64,000 nucleotides of DNA from Anaerolineae bacterium (GTDB lineage: Bacteria > Chloroflexota > Anaerolineae > DUEN01): assembly GCA_025060615.1 (NCBI GenBank), contig JANXBS010000011.1, positions 27,487-91,486 of the forward strand, in the 5' to 3' direction. Below are positions 48,368-56,892 of this stretch, one piece after another (positions within the stretch are counted from its first letter, which is position 1; each line of letters opens with the position of its first letter). The notes under the pieces are model-generated. The model saw only the letters and a program-made list of their open reading frames with translations. It ran no database searches and was not told the DNA's origin. Both the position numbers and the translations under genes were made by a program.

Positions 48368-50251
48368 TTATCGAATCCAGCGCGCCAGCCACGGCAGGAT
48401 GCCTTGATAAGTGGCCGTGAGCTGACGCCGCTCGTCCATCTCCAGAAGCCAGCGCTGCGGCTCACCCGCCACGTAGAAGGGAAAAAGATGCAGCGTATAG
48501 TGAACTTGTACGTTCCGGCTCAGTCCTCGCCAAGCCGCAGCGCTGGCTTGTCCTAGTTCGCGCACAAGCTCGGCAGTTAGTTCCGGGTGTTTGACGGCGA
48601 TGCGCCCAGTTTCCTGCTCGATTTGACTTGCACGAGCCTGCCAGGCATCTACCGGCAGGCGGAGGTCTATGGTTTCAGCATAAGAGATGCGCCACCGCAG
48701 CCAATCTTCCGAGCGTTCCCAATGGAATGCCTCAGGGCGGAGCAGGGCGGCCAACAAAGCCCACTCTGGATCGGCCGGCAAGGCCCTGGCCAGTCGACGT
48801 CCCCGTTCCAGGAAATTAACAGCATCCGACATAGCGAGGGTAAGGCGAAGCTCCGCGCGTTCCTCGGTCAACGAGGCGCTAACCTGAGCTCCATCTGCGG
48901 AATGCAAGGCCTCTACAGTACGACGCACCTGAGCCGCTGCCTCCTCCTCTTGGCCCGGCGCCGCATACATCTGGAGCGTGATCGTGCGTGTCCTCCATCC
49001 CGTCTCCACCTGAATGATAGCAGCCCCCAGCCAGGGTGGCCTCAGTGCACGGTCTATCCCCACTAAACGGGCTGCTTCTGCCCAACGTCCATCCCATAAA
49101 TATGCTCTTGCCAAGTTTATCAACAGCTCGTTTCGCTCTAGCGCTAGGCCAACGGGGTCCAATCCCAACTTGGCCACCTCATCTAAGTGGCTAAGCGCTT
49201 CTGACCAGTCCCCCTCCCGACGCGCGCGTACCACGAGACGACTGAGCGCCTGCCCTAGCAACGGGCGAACGCGTTCGATCGGGGCGCCCAGCGCGGCCGC
49301 AAGGCGCGCCTCTGCCGCCACCAACGGCGCGTAATCAAGCGATAGAGCCCCGTCCCCGTCCTGATGTAGCGAGTACAGATGAGCTAGGGCGAGATGTGGC
49401 TCTGGGCGGTCGGGCATCTGCTGGATCATCTCTAGCGCGTGAGCGAGGGCAATGGGATAGAACCGCGTAAAGGCTGGCCCGGCAGGAACATCGGTGGCAG
49501 CAATGGCCAGCAACATGTCCAGACGAGCCAGCCTCCCTTCGGCATCCTCCAGTTCAGAAGCCGGATCTGCTATCTGTCTCCATACATCTGGGCGAAGAAA
49601 ACGGAATTGGACCAAGAGATCAGGCGCCGCCTGATCGAAATGCCATGTGACGGCAACACCATCGAAATCGGTAGGGAGAGGCTCAGCCATCAGCCAGGCC
49701 TCGCGAGGCACACCGGGCGGGAGGGCGAGCCGAACACGCGAGCTTCCATCGCGAGTTGGCCAGGCTGTGGCCATCGCCATCGGATAGGCGAACGCGATCA
49801 GAGGATCCCCTCCTAGGCGTTGGACGTATGCTAGCCGTAGCTCAAGCCGTTGGCCAGGCGAAAGTGAGACCTGCGCGCGAAGAGATGATGAGGCTCCGGT
49901 CACGGCTAACGGCTGCCCATCGCTCCAAAGCTGCACGCTCTCCTGAGGGATCTCGTCTGATACTGAGCCTACGATCTGCACCTCCATAGTCTGTGCTTTG
50001 TCCACGGCTGGATCCAGCAACAATCGTATGCTCACTCGGGCGAGGGCTTCAGGCTGGTCAGCCTCAAGGGTGACGTCCACCATTTGCGCACGCAGCCTGA
50101 CCGGCGCGCTCGTCACAGGCACGATGGCCAGCCCCCTTGCCTCAGAGGTTTGGGCCGACGCGATAGAGACAAGTCCTTGCCACAGCACAAGGGCGGCAAA
50201 CAAGGAAAACCAAAGTCTTGCATGAAACCGGGCTAAAGGGCCATCTCTCAT
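48368..50251 (-). CDS. exported protein with helical repeats, companion of the transglutaminase
   Basis: This protein of about 627 residues begins with a signal peptide (FSLFAALVLWQGLVSIASAQ). A beta-rich N-terminal region of about 200 residues follows, then TPR-like helices (LALAHLYSLHQDG..., ALSHLDEVAKLG...). I recognise no catalytic motif. ATG 50251 is preferred; an in-frame GTG at 50257 adds two residues. It ends 25 bases before the transglutaminase gene, so the two probably act together at the envelope. Confidence 0.65.
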   Translation of the reverse strand: MRDGPLARFHARLWFSLFAALVLWQGLVSIASAQTSEARGLAIVPVTSAPVRLRAQMVDVTLEADQPEALARVSIRLLLDPAVDKAQTMEVQIVGSVSDEIPQESVQLWSDGQPLAVTGASSSLRAQVSLSPGQRLELRLAYVQRLGGDPLIAFAYPMAMATAWPTRDGSSRVRLALPPGVPREAWLMAEPLPTDFDGVAVTWHFDQAAPDLLVQFRFLRPDVWRQIADPASELEDAEGRLARLDMLLAIAATDVPAGPAFTRFYPIALAHALEMIQQMPDRPEPHLALAHLYSLHQDGDGALSLDYAPLVAAEARLAAALGAPIERVRPLLGQALSRLVVRARREGDWSEALSHLDEVAKLGLDPVGLALERNELLINLARAYLWDGRWAEAARLVGIDRALRPPWLGAAIIQVETGWRTRTITLQMYAAPGQEEEAAAQVRRTVEALHSADGAQVSASLTEERAELRLTLAMSDAVNFLERGRRLARALPADPEWALLAALLRPEAFHWERSEDWLRWRISYAETIDLRLPVDAWQARASQIEQETGRIAVKHPELTAELVRELGQASAAAWRGLSRNVQVHYTLHLFPFYVAGEPQRWLLEMDERRQLTATYQGILPWLARWIR

Positions 50252-50396
50252 TTGCACAAAACCGCTGATTCTGGTATGCTAGCATTCGTCACCCACAAGC
50301 GAGGCAGGCAGTGACCGGACGTCGCTTTGGAATGGTGACCCAATCAGATTACTATATCAAGGCAAAAAGTCAAGCCGGGGGAGGTTGGGTTGAGCG

Positions 50397-50696
50397 ATGA
50401 TGAAATTGCTGATGAGCTGGGATATCAAGGCTGGCCGTGAGCACTCATATTCCGAATTCGCAGTTCGGGAGTTCGTGCCGGGGTTGATGCGCCTGGGGTT
50501 ACAGCCAACCGAGGTGTGGTATACGATCTTCGGCGACGGCCCGCAAATCCTAGCCGGCGCTCAGACGGAAGATCTCCAAACCATGCGCCGTATTTTGAAC
50601 AGTGATGAATGGCGGCAGCTCCATTCCAAGCTTTTAAACTATGTGACGAATTACCGTCAAAAGATCGTGCCGGTGAGATCACGCTTTCAACTGTAG
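50397..50696 (+). CDS. small protein of unknown function, ferredoxin-like fold suspected
   Basis: The 99-residue protein starts MMKLLMSWDIKAGREHSYSE and has a later VWYTIFGDGPQILAGAQTEDL segment. The pattern of strands and helices suggests a dimeric alpha/beta barrel or ferredoxin-like fold, but no named family is recognised. The first or second ATG (50397 or 50400) could be used. It is followed by a bidirectional terminator. Confidence 0.6.
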   Translation: MMKLLMSWDIKAGREHSYSEFAVREFVPGLMRLGLQPTEVWYTIFGDGPQILAGAQTEDLQTMRRILNSDEWRQLHSKLLNYVTNYRQKIVPVRSRFQL

Positions 50697-50756
50697 AGAT
50701 CAACCTCTGATCGTATCACGAAGGGCAGGCTGATAAAGAGCGGGCTTTAAATAAGA

Positions 50757-50785
50757 ACCCCATGGCTTAGCCATGGGGTTTTCTC
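50757..50785. terminator. bidirectional intrinsic terminator
   Basis: AACCCCATGGC (50757-50767) and GCCATGGGGTT (50771-50781) form a stem with a three-base loop, followed by U's on the plus strand and preceded by A-rich sequence on the other. It lies between convergent genes at 50696 and 50803. Confidence 0.8.
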
Positions 50786-50802
50786 TCACCGGCAAATTAT
50801 CT

Positions 50803-51069
50803 TCAGTCCATGCGCGCGGTAGCCGTCTCCGATGAAGCGTCAGAGTCCTTGGAATCCCAAGCTTTATCATTGCTGACGCTACGCGATGATTTGGCGCGGC
50901 TATCGGTGACGTAAAAGCCGGAGCCTTTAAAGATGATCCCCACGGGATGGATTATGCGGTGAATTGGACCTTCGCATTCGGGACAAGTCCGCAGCGGATC
51001 ATCTGAGAAGTGCTGCACACGCTCAAATCGCAGACCACAGGCTTCACACTCGTATTCGTAAACCGGCAT
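50803..51069 (-). CDS. FmdB-family zinc ribbon protein
   Basis: The 88-residue protein begins MPVYEYECEACGLRFERVQHF and continues CPECEGPIHRIIHPVGIIFKGSGFY, the two CxxC pairs and the GxGFY end typical of the FmdB/CxxC_CxxC_SSSS family. A Ser-rich tail (SSRSVSNDKAWDSKDSDASS) follows, also typical. The family is named after a putative regulator of formamidase, but its actual role is not settled. A strong promoter lies just upstream. Confidence 0.88.
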   Translation of the reverse strand: MPVYEYECEACGLRFERVQHFSDDPLRTCPECEGPIHRIIHPVGIIFKGSGFYVTDSRAKSSRSVSNDKAWDSKDSDASSETATARMD

Positions 51070-51467
51070 CCTTTTCTGACCTCCCCACCTGATTAACTTT
51101 CAAACGGCCCGTATTATATGAGAGAGCTTTGAAAATGACAAACACAGTTTGTCTTGAGCAAGTACCTCCATGCCATCCCTTTCTCATGTAGTAAGCAACC
51201 GTTCACTTGCCGTTTATAAGACGGACGCGCTTAACGATCCGCATCCTGTTCGCGAGTCCATGGTGAGACGCCTGGCGATATGATCGGGGTTGCGGCCCCG
51301 AGCAAGTGGTGTCACATCGTAGCTGCCGATGGAGCCCCACCCTCCTGAGGCGTTCATTATCGCCACAAGCGGGGCATTTTTTGTTAGCAAGTCTGGTTCT
51401 AGGCATCGGTTTCAAATTGACGCTTGGTTCACGGTTTTTTTACGTGCTTGCCTTCTCTTCTGGGGAA
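51070..51467. other. intergenic region with a zinc-ribbon-like fragment
   Basis: The region carries the fmdB-type promoter. On the minus strand 51203-51415 could encode a 70-residue protein with KKCPACGDNERLRRVG, which looks like half of a zinc ribbon, but the second Cys pair is absent and no ribosome binding site stands out. It is probably a decayed gene or chance reading frame. Confidence 0.4.
51113..51141 (-). promoter_or_regulatory. sigma-70 promoter for the FmdB-like gene
   Basis: On the minus strand TTGTCA (51136-51141) and consensus TATAAT (51113-51118) are 17 bases apart, followed by a short leader and a GGGGAGG-containing ribosome binding region. Confidence 0.8.
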
Positions 51468-53243
51468 CTAGAGAAGCCTGAGGGGGTGTCTTGCCTCTTC
51501 AGAAAAGTCTTGTCTCATTTGGCTGCCGCGCTCAAGGGACAGCATACGAAGGCGCAGGCTTTCTAGTAAGACGTACATCTGCCCAGGTGGCCAGGCAATG
51601 AGTTCGCCTCGCTCAAACGGTTGAAACACTCCTTCAAAAGCGACTTCGACAGAGATAGCCCAGCCCAACCGCCCCTGCACGTGGGGCTGCTCCCGCCACA
51701 CTTTGCCTAGCCGTCCCTGTGGCTGGAGCATGCCCGCTGGAGGTGTCAGTTCTGGATCGAGAGAAGGATCACCCTCTTCCCAGGTATCTTCAAAGACCTC
51801 CCAGGTCCCATCGTCATAGGCGGCATAGATCCAACGCCGATCTTGGCGCCAGATCATCTGTCCGTGTTCGAACTGTTGGGCGATGGCGAGCGATGTAACT
51901 GCATCATCTATGGGACAGCCGATCTGATCAAGTTGGCCAGAAACCATTAGCCACTCGCTGAAGACCGGATGTGGGGCCAAAGGACAGTGAAAGACCGGCG
52001 TCGATGTTCCCGTTGGCGTCTCAGTAGGAGGTGGCGGAGCAATTGAAGCCGGCCGTGGCGTGGCGGAAGGTGTCCACGTCGCCGTGGGCAGGGGAGTAGC
52101 GGTATCTGTGGGCAGCGGCGTGAATGTGGGGGGTGGGGAAGGCATGTCGGTGGGCGATAGGATTGGGCTCAGGGTTAGCATCTCGTCGTCGGCTGTTGGA
52201 GCGATGGCCACCGTCGTCGCTGGCTTAGAGATGTGCCAGCGACTAGTCATCAGCAGCCCCATCCCTGTTCCCGCCATGATCAGAGCTAACAGCCCAAGGA
52301 GGAAACGCCGGCGGAGTCGGGCCGCGCGGCCACTTAGCCTTTCATTAGGGTGAGCTATTTCAACCAAAGCCGTCGCTGCTTGATCCTGCGTCCGCTCGCT
52401 CACCTGGAGCGCTCGTAGGGCGGCGGCCATCTCTGCGCCGGTCTGGTAGCGCCCAGCTCGGTCTTTGCACAGGGCCCTTGCCACCACGGCGGCCATGCCA
52501 GGCGAGACGTCTGGCGGCAGAGGCGGGGGTGTGTTATACACATGCGCATGTAACACATGCGCGGTTCCGCCGACGAAGGGCGGGCGGCCAGCCAGACAGT
52601 GATACAGCACCACACCGAGGCTGTAAAGGTCGCTACGGCCGTCCAGCGAGCGCTCGCCGGCGGCCTGTTCCGGCGACATATACGCTGGGGTGCCTACGGT
52701 CAGCCCTGCCTGGGTGAGATCGGGCGCATCCAACGCCCGGGCGACGCCGAAGTCGGTCAGATAGGCATGGCAGTGGCGCACGCCGGTCTCATCGTCTACA
52801 TTCCATGCCAGTAGGATATTCGCCGGCTTCACATCGCGATGAATCACCCCTTTGCTATGGGCATAATCCAATGCCTCGGCGATTTGGATGCCCAACTCTG
52901 CCACATCGGATTCGTCCAGCCGTCCAGCCCGCGCCAGTACGTCGCCCAGGGTCTCACCTGGGATTAGCTTCATGGCGATATACACCAGGCCGTCAGCCTC
53001 TCCCACGTCGTAGATCGGCACAATGTTGGGGTGATCCAGCCGAGCTGCGGTGACAGCCTCCAGACGGAAGCGCTCGAGAACAGCAGGGGGCAAAGCCGGA
53101 TAGGGGAGCAATACCTTAAGGGCGACAGGACGGCGCAGCGCAGTGTCCAACGCAGCATAGACGGCAGCCACACCGCCCACGCCCAGCGTCCGCTCGATCT
53201 GGTAACGCCCCAGCCGTCTGCCGACCAGCTCGTGAGCTTGCAT
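51468..53243 (-). CDS. membrane serine/threonine protein kinase with LGFP-like ectodomain
   Basis: The 591-residue protein has an N-terminal Hanks-type kinase: VALKVLLP (ATP lysine), HSKGVIHRDVKPANILL (catalytic loop), DFGVARALD (DFG) and GTPAYMSPEQA (activation segment). One membrane span (FLLGLLALIMAGTGMGLLM) is followed by a Pro/Thr-rich linker and an exported C-terminal domain of about 130 residues with QLDQIGCPIDDAVTSLAIAQQFEHGQMIW and GRLGWAISVEVAFEGVFQPFERGELIAW, reminiscent of LGFP repeats that bind cell-wall components. It may sense envelope state and signal inside. An FHA-winged-helix gene is divergently transcribed from the other side of its promoter. Confidence 0.9.
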   Translation of the reverse strand: MQAHELVGRRLGRYQIERTLGVGGVAAVYAALDTALRRPVALKVLLPYPALPPAVLERFRLEAVTAARLDHPNIVPIYDVGEADGLVYIAMKLIPGETLGDVLARAGRLDESDVAELGIQIAEALDYAHSKGVIHRDVKPANILLAWNVDDETGVRHCHAYLTDFGVARALDAPDLTQAGLTVGTPAYMSPEQAAGERSLDGRSDLYSLGVVLYHCLAGRPPFVGGTAHVLHAHVYNTPPPLPPDVSPGMAAVVARALCKDRAGRYQTGAEMAAALRALQVSERTQDQAATALVEIAHPNERLSGRAARLRRRFLLGLLALIMAGTGMGLLMTSRWHISKPATTVAIAPTADDEMLTLSPILSPTDMPSPPPTFTPLPTDTATPLPTATWTPSATPRPASIAPPPPTETPTGTSTPVFHCPLAPHPVFSEWLMVSGQLDQIGCPIDDAVTSLAIAQQFEHGQMIWRQDRRWIYAAYDDGTWEVFEDTWEEGDPSLDPELTPPAGMLQPQGRLGKVWREQPHVQGRLGWAISVEVAFEGVFQPFERGELIAWPPGQMYVLLESLRLRMLSLERGSQMRQDFSEEARHPLRLL

Positions 53244-53348
53244 AGCCCTTTTCCACCCGGCCGGTTTTCACGACCCGCTTTGAGGTCATCTCGCGCCGAG
53301 GCTTGCCTAAGCCGGCGACGCAGTTACAATTTCCATCAGCAAAAGCGG

Positions 53349-53378
53349 ATTTTAGCACAGGGGAATGGGGTTGACCAA
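53349..53378 (-). promoter_or_regulatory. probable promoter for the kinase gene
   Basis: On the minus strand TTGGTC (53373-53378) and TAAAAT (53349-53354) are separated by 18 bases. The -35 box is only partly consensus. It lies 20 to 50 bases before the divergent FHA gene start, so both genes may be controlled from here. Confidence 0.45.
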
Positions 53379-53401
53379 CACGTGAGGTCGGGAGGGTTGT
53401 G

Positions 53402-54040
53402 ATGAGCTTTGGAGGACAAGGGCGACTGGTGGTATTGAACGGCCCGAATGCCGGACAGAGTTACACCCTGGCCCAGCCATGCGTACGCCTGGGCCGGGCT
53501 CCTGGCAACGACATTATCCTGCAGGATCAATTCGCCTCTCGCCAGCACGCCGAGATCGTCTGGCAGGATGGCCGTTATCGGATTCGCGATTTGGGGAGCA
53601 AGAACGGCGTCTGGATCAACGGCCAGCGCGTGCAGGAGGCGTGGCTAGAAGATGGATGCCTGCTGCAATTGGCTGAAACGCAGTTCCGGTTTCACGATCC
53701 TGCCGCCACGTTGACTCAGCCGGCCGTCGCAGCCGTCTCCCGACGCGGCCTGTGGGTGGATCTGGAGAGGCGCGAGGTATGGGTAGATGGCAAGCGAGTG
53801 GACCCGCCGCTATCGCCAACGCAGTTTGACCTTCTCCTCTTCCTCTGGCGGGCGCGCGGGCGCGTGGTCAGCAAGGACGAGCTGGCACAGCATATCTGGG
53901 CGGCGGAGGAGGGCGCAGTTTGCGATGGCACGGTTGATCGGATGGTGAGCCGGCTGCGCGCCCGGCTGGGCGATCAGGCTCACCTGCCCCGTTTTATTCA
54001 CACCGTGCGCGGCTTTGGCTTCCGCCTGGAGACGGAATAA
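53402..54040 (+). CDS. FHA domain fused to an OmpR-type winged-helix DNA-binding domain
   Basis: The 212-residue protein has an N-terminal FHA domain, with LGRAPGNDIILQDQFASRQHAEIVWQDGRYRIRDLGSKNGVWING covering all the phosphothreonine-binding motifs. The C-terminal winged helix (LSPTQFDLLLFLWRARGRVVSKDELAQHIW, then RMVSRLRARLGD...IHTVRGFGFRLE) is of the response-regulator effector type. It therefore looks like a transcription factor recruited by Thr phosphorylation, presumably by the kinase encoded divergently. EmbR has these parts in the opposite order with a BTAD between. ATG 53402 follows a GTG at 53399; both are near a GGGAGG site. Confidence 0.88.
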   Translation: MSFGGQGRLVVLNGPNAGQSYTLAQPCVRLGRAPGNDIILQDQFASRQHAEIVWQDGRYRIRDLGSKNGVWINGQRVQEAWLEDGCLLQLAETQFRFHDPAATLTQPAVAAVSRRGLWVDLERREVWVDGKRVDPPLSPTQFDLLLFLWRARGRVVSKDELAQHIWAAEEGAVCDGTVDRMVSRLRARLGDQAHLPRFIHTVRGFGFRLETE

Positions 54041-54165
54041 AACGTCTGGATTTGGTCCGGATTCGGTCCGCCCCCGATCCAGCGCGCAGCCGATCAACCT
54101 GATAGGATGTAGGAGAGCCAACGGTCGCTCTGATCGCAGGCTGACCTCGTATGGGGAGGATCGTC

Positions 54166-54783
54166 ATGGACGAGCAGGTTCTGGTGGAAGCCGCCCAGCA
54201 GGGCGATTTAGCGGCCTTCAATTCGCTGATCGAAATGCACCAGCAGCGGGCATACCACCTCGCTCTGCGGATCGTCCGGGATGCCGAATCCGCTGCGGAT
54301 GTCACACAAGAGGCTTTCCTGAAAGCGTTCCGTCGTCTTCACCTGTTCCGTGGCGGCTCCTTTCGTGCGTGGCTGTTGCGCATCGTCATGAACGCCTGTT
54401 ATGACCACTTGCGGCGCCAACGGATTCGTCGCGCGCTTTCGTTGGAGGAGCTAATAGCTTCGTCCGATGGTAATTGGCCCGCTTCCGCCTTGATCGAGGG
54501 GCCTGAGCGGATGGTCCTACGCCAGGAGCTGGGCGAGCGACTGTCACAGGCGATTGATCGGCTGCCGGTGGCGCTGCGCGTGGTGTTGATTCTCTCCGAT
54601 GTCGAAGGGTTATCGTATCCTGAGATTGCTGCGGCTATGGACATCCCGCTAGGCACGGTGAAATCGCGTTTGTCACGGGCCAGGGCTGCCGTCCGCTGTG
54701 AGCTGCTGAACGAGCGAGTCTCTCCGACTCTGGAGCATACTTATCGCCGGCCTCTACGTCCAGCCAAGTTGTTAACTCCATAG
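54166..54783 (+). CDS. RNA polymerase sigma factor, ECF type
   Basis: The 205-residue sigma factor has region 2 (IVRDAESAADVTQEAFLKAFRRLHLFRGG...FRAWLLRIVMNACYDHLRRQRIRR) and region 4 (RLPVALRVVLILSDVEGLSYPEIAAAMDIPLGTVKSRLSRARAAVR). ATG 54166 has a GGGGAGGA site five bases upstream, better than the ATG at 54151. No anti-sigma factor or zinc-finger gene follows, so control must come from elsewhere or from the kinase/FHA pair just upstream. The 125-base gap after the FHA gene permits but does not prove co-transcription. Confidence 0.9.
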   Translation: MDEQVLVEAAQQGDLAAFNSLIEMHQQRAYHLALRIVRDAESAADVTQEAFLKAFRRLHLFRGGSFRAWLLRIVMNACYDHLRRQRIRRALSLEELIASSDGNWPASALIEGPERMVLRQELGERLSQAIDRLPVALRVVLILSDVEGLSYPEIAAAMDIPLGTVKSRLSRARAAVRCELLNERVSPTLEHTYRRPLRPAKLLTP

Positions 54784-54891
54784 GAGTTTCGCTAGAGAGG
54801 ATTGCCTCTTCCCCATCCATAAGCATTTAATTATTTCTCCTCACATCCCTGCTCTCTCCTCCTGCTGAAAGAGGCGAAAAGCACAGGAGTA

Positions 54892-54967
54892 GGTTGAGGC
54901 GGGTGCAAGGTGCTCGCCCCAACCGCCTCTTGTGGTGTTTCCGCTTTATGCAAAGCTGTGGTAGAAT
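54892..54967 (+). promoter_or_regulatory. hairpin and possible -10 box upstream of the recombinase gene
   Basis: An imperfect hairpin (54892-54924) contains GGCGGGTGCAA, also found in the hairpin at 43043-43079. Downstream is TAGAAT (54962-54967) with a weak TTTCCG-like -35 about 18 bases before it. This is a plausible but not strong promoter for the gene at 55038. Confidence 0.35.
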
Positions 54968-55037
54968 AGCCATGTTCATGGTCTCAGCTCTGGTCACAGG
55001 GTGAAAAGTATTCCAAGCCCGGAGGAAGAAAATCAAG

Positions 55038-55940
55038 ATGGAAGAGCAGGTCCAGGCTTTCTTGGACTACCTGATCGTGGAGAAGAAATCCTCGGCCAAT
55101 ACCATCGCAGCGTACCGTAACGATTTGACCCAATTTCTCTCCTATATCCACAGCAATGCTCAATTCACTCCTCCGGTTGATTGGCCAGCCGTCCAAAGGC
55201 AACATCTCCTTGGCTATGTTTTGTCTCTGAAAGAGCGCGGCTACACTTCCTCCACGGTGGCTCGCAAGGTGGCGGCTGTGAAGTCCTTTTTCCAGTTCAT
55301 CCACCATGCAGGTATCATCCCTGAAGACCCGGCGGCCTCCTTGGACTCCCCCAAAGTCAAAAAACAGCCCCCCAAGGCGATCTCTCAGGCTCAGGTCGAG
55401 CGGTTGTTGGCCGAGCCAGCGAAGGATCACAGCCCCAAGGGACTGCGGGATTACGCGCTGATGGAGTTGCTCTATGCCACCGGCATGCGGGTGACTGAGC
55501 TCGTTTCCCTAGATCTGACAGATGTGAACATCGCTGCCGGAACCGTACGATGCGCCGCCAATGGCGAAAGAGAGCGGATCATCCCCATCAACGCGCAGAC
55601 TGTACGGGTGTTGCAGGAGTATATCGAACATGGTCGGCCTCAACTGGGTGCTGGTGAAGAGGAACGCGCCCTGTTTGTCAACCACCGGGGCCAACGCCTG
55701 ACGCGGCAGGGCTTGTGGTTGATCGTGAAGTCATACGTTCAGGCCGTGGGGATTGACGATGAGATCACGCCACATACCCTACGTCATTCCTTTGCGGCTC
55801 ATATGCTGAGTAAAGGAGCTGAGCTGCGCGACGTCCAAAGACTTCTGGGCCATGCTAGCATCGCCACGACCCATATTTATGCTTCGCTCACCCACGGACA
55901 GCCGCGAGACTCTTCTCTGGAAGCCACATCGAGGGCATAG
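55038..55940 (+). CDS. site-specific tyrosine recombinase, XerC/XerD type
   Basis: The 300-residue protein has a SAM-like N-terminal core-binding domain (VQAFLDYLIVEKKSSANTIAAYRNDLTQF) and a catalytic domain with the Arg in YATGMRVTELVSL, HTLRHSFAAHML (His-x-x-Arg), LGHASIATTHIY (His and the nucleophile Tyr). Length and gene position with a housekeeping gene suggest chromosome dimer resolution (XerC or XerD) rather than a phage integrase. No dif site was identified in the window. The start has a GGAGGAAGAAAATC region. The next gene begins two bases after its stop. Confidence 0.88.
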   Translation: MEEQVQAFLDYLIVEKKSSANTIAAYRNDLTQFLSYIHSNAQFTPPVDWPAVQRQHLLGYVLSLKERGYTSSTVARKVAAVKSFFQFIHHAGIIPEDPAASLDSPKVKKQPPKAISQAQVERLLAEPAKDHSPKGLRDYALMELLYATGMRVTELVSLDLTDVNIAAGTVRCAANGERERIIPINAQTVRVLQEYIEHGRPQLGAGEEERALFVNHRGQRLTRQGLWLIVKSYVQAVGIDDEITPHTLRHSFAAHMLSKGAELRDVQRLLGHASIATTHIYASLTHGQPRDSSLEATSRA

Positions 55941-55942
55941 GT

Positions 55943-56803
55943 TTGGAGCGCATCTTCACTCCGGATGAGTTCCAGGCAGCCGCCGAGGCGATCCGCTCGC
56001 GGACCCGTCATCGGCCGACAATTGGGTTGGTGCTCGGCTCTGGCCTTAGCAGCCTGGCCGATTACGTGCAAAATGCCGATGTTATCCCTTACGCCGAGGT
56101 CCCGCATTTTCCCGTGTCCACCGTCGAAGGGCATGCTGGATGCCTAATCGTTGGACAAATGGCCGGCCCAACGGTTATGGTAATGCAAGGGCGGGTGCAC
56201 TACTACGAGGGGTACTCCTTACAGGAAGTTACCTTTCCCATCCGCGTGATGCGGCTTCTAGGGATTGACCTGTTGGTTCTGACGAACGCCGCCGGTGGGG
56301 TGAATCCCTCGTTTCGAGCTGGCGATTTGATGCTGATCACCGATCACATCAATCTGATCGGTATGGCTGGCCTTAACCCGTTGCGCGGCCCTAATAACCC
56401 GGCTTGGGGCCCGCGCTTTCTCGACATGTCCAACGCATACGATCGCCATTTGCGGCTGCTCACACTTGAGGTGGCGCGGGAGTTGGACATCCCGTTACAT
56501 CAGGGCATCTATGCCGGCCTGTCCGGCCCCACGTTTGAGACGCCGGCCGAGGTTCGCTTCCTGCGTTTGATCGGCGCCGACGCCGTCGGCATGTCCACGG
56601 TGGCCGAGACAATCGTCGCTCGTCACTGTGGCATGCGCGTCCTGGGCATCTCCGTGATCAGCAACGCTGCCCTTGCTGAGCCGGATATCCCTGGCGCGAC
56701 GAGCCACGAGGAAGTTCTGGAAGCGGGAAAGGCCGTTGCGCCGCGCCTCGCCCGCCTGATCTTAGGGGTCCTGCCGAGGTTGATAGGCTCGCCGATCAGT
56801 TAG
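55943..56803 (+). CDS. purine nucleoside phosphorylase
   Basis: The 286-residue trimeric-type phosphorylase cleaves purine nucleosides with phosphate to free base and ribose 1-phosphate. It carries IGLVLGSGLSSLAD (phosphate site), VMQGRVHYYEGYSLQEVTFPIRVM, LTNAAGGVNPSF, AGLSGPTFETPAEVRFLR (purine Glu) and VGMSTVAETIVARHCGMRVLGISVISN, with the Asn that confers 6-oxopurine preference. The start is TTG at 55943, two bases after the recombinase stop, so the genes form an operon. A terminator follows at 56845. Confidence 0.92.
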   Translation: MERIFTPDEFQAAAEAIRSRTRHRPTIGLVLGSGLSSLADYVQNADVIPYAEVPHFPVSTVEGHAGCLIVGQMAGPTVMVMQGRVHYYEGYSLQEVTFPIRVMRLLGIDLLVLTNAAGGVNPSFRAGDLMLITDHINLIGMAGLNPLRGPNNPAWGPRFLDMSNAYDRHLRLLTLEVARELDIPLHQGIYAGLSGPTFETPAEVRFLRLIGADAVGMSTVAETIVARHCGMRVLGISVISNAALAEPDIPGATSHEEVLEAGKAVAPRLARLILGVLPRLIGSPIS

Positions 56804-56841
56804 GCTGGGCTTGGCATGATGTAATTGGTTGGAGAATGATT

Positions 56842-56870
56842 AAAGCCGCCATCTCTGGCGGCGTTTCCTT
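56842..56870 (+). terminator. intrinsic terminator after the phosphorylase gene
   Basis: GCCGCC (56845-56850) and GGCGGC (56857-56862) with flanking AAA and TTT form a stem around ATCTCT, followed by GTTTCCTT. The ATG at 56836 just before it cannot be a gene start, so the next gene begins at 56893. Confidence 0.65.
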
Positions 56871-56892
56871 GCCCTTCTACCTTGGAGCCGTC

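Noticed and set aside
51203-51415. Zinc-ribbon protein gene
   Set aside because: Only one CxxC pair is present, no ribosome binding site is visible, and the rest of the frame looks non-coding.
56836-56892. ATG 56836 as start of the anchored protein
   Set aside because: The next bases form the terminator of the phosphorylase gene; ATG 56893 has its own ribosome binding site and begins at the first membrane segment.
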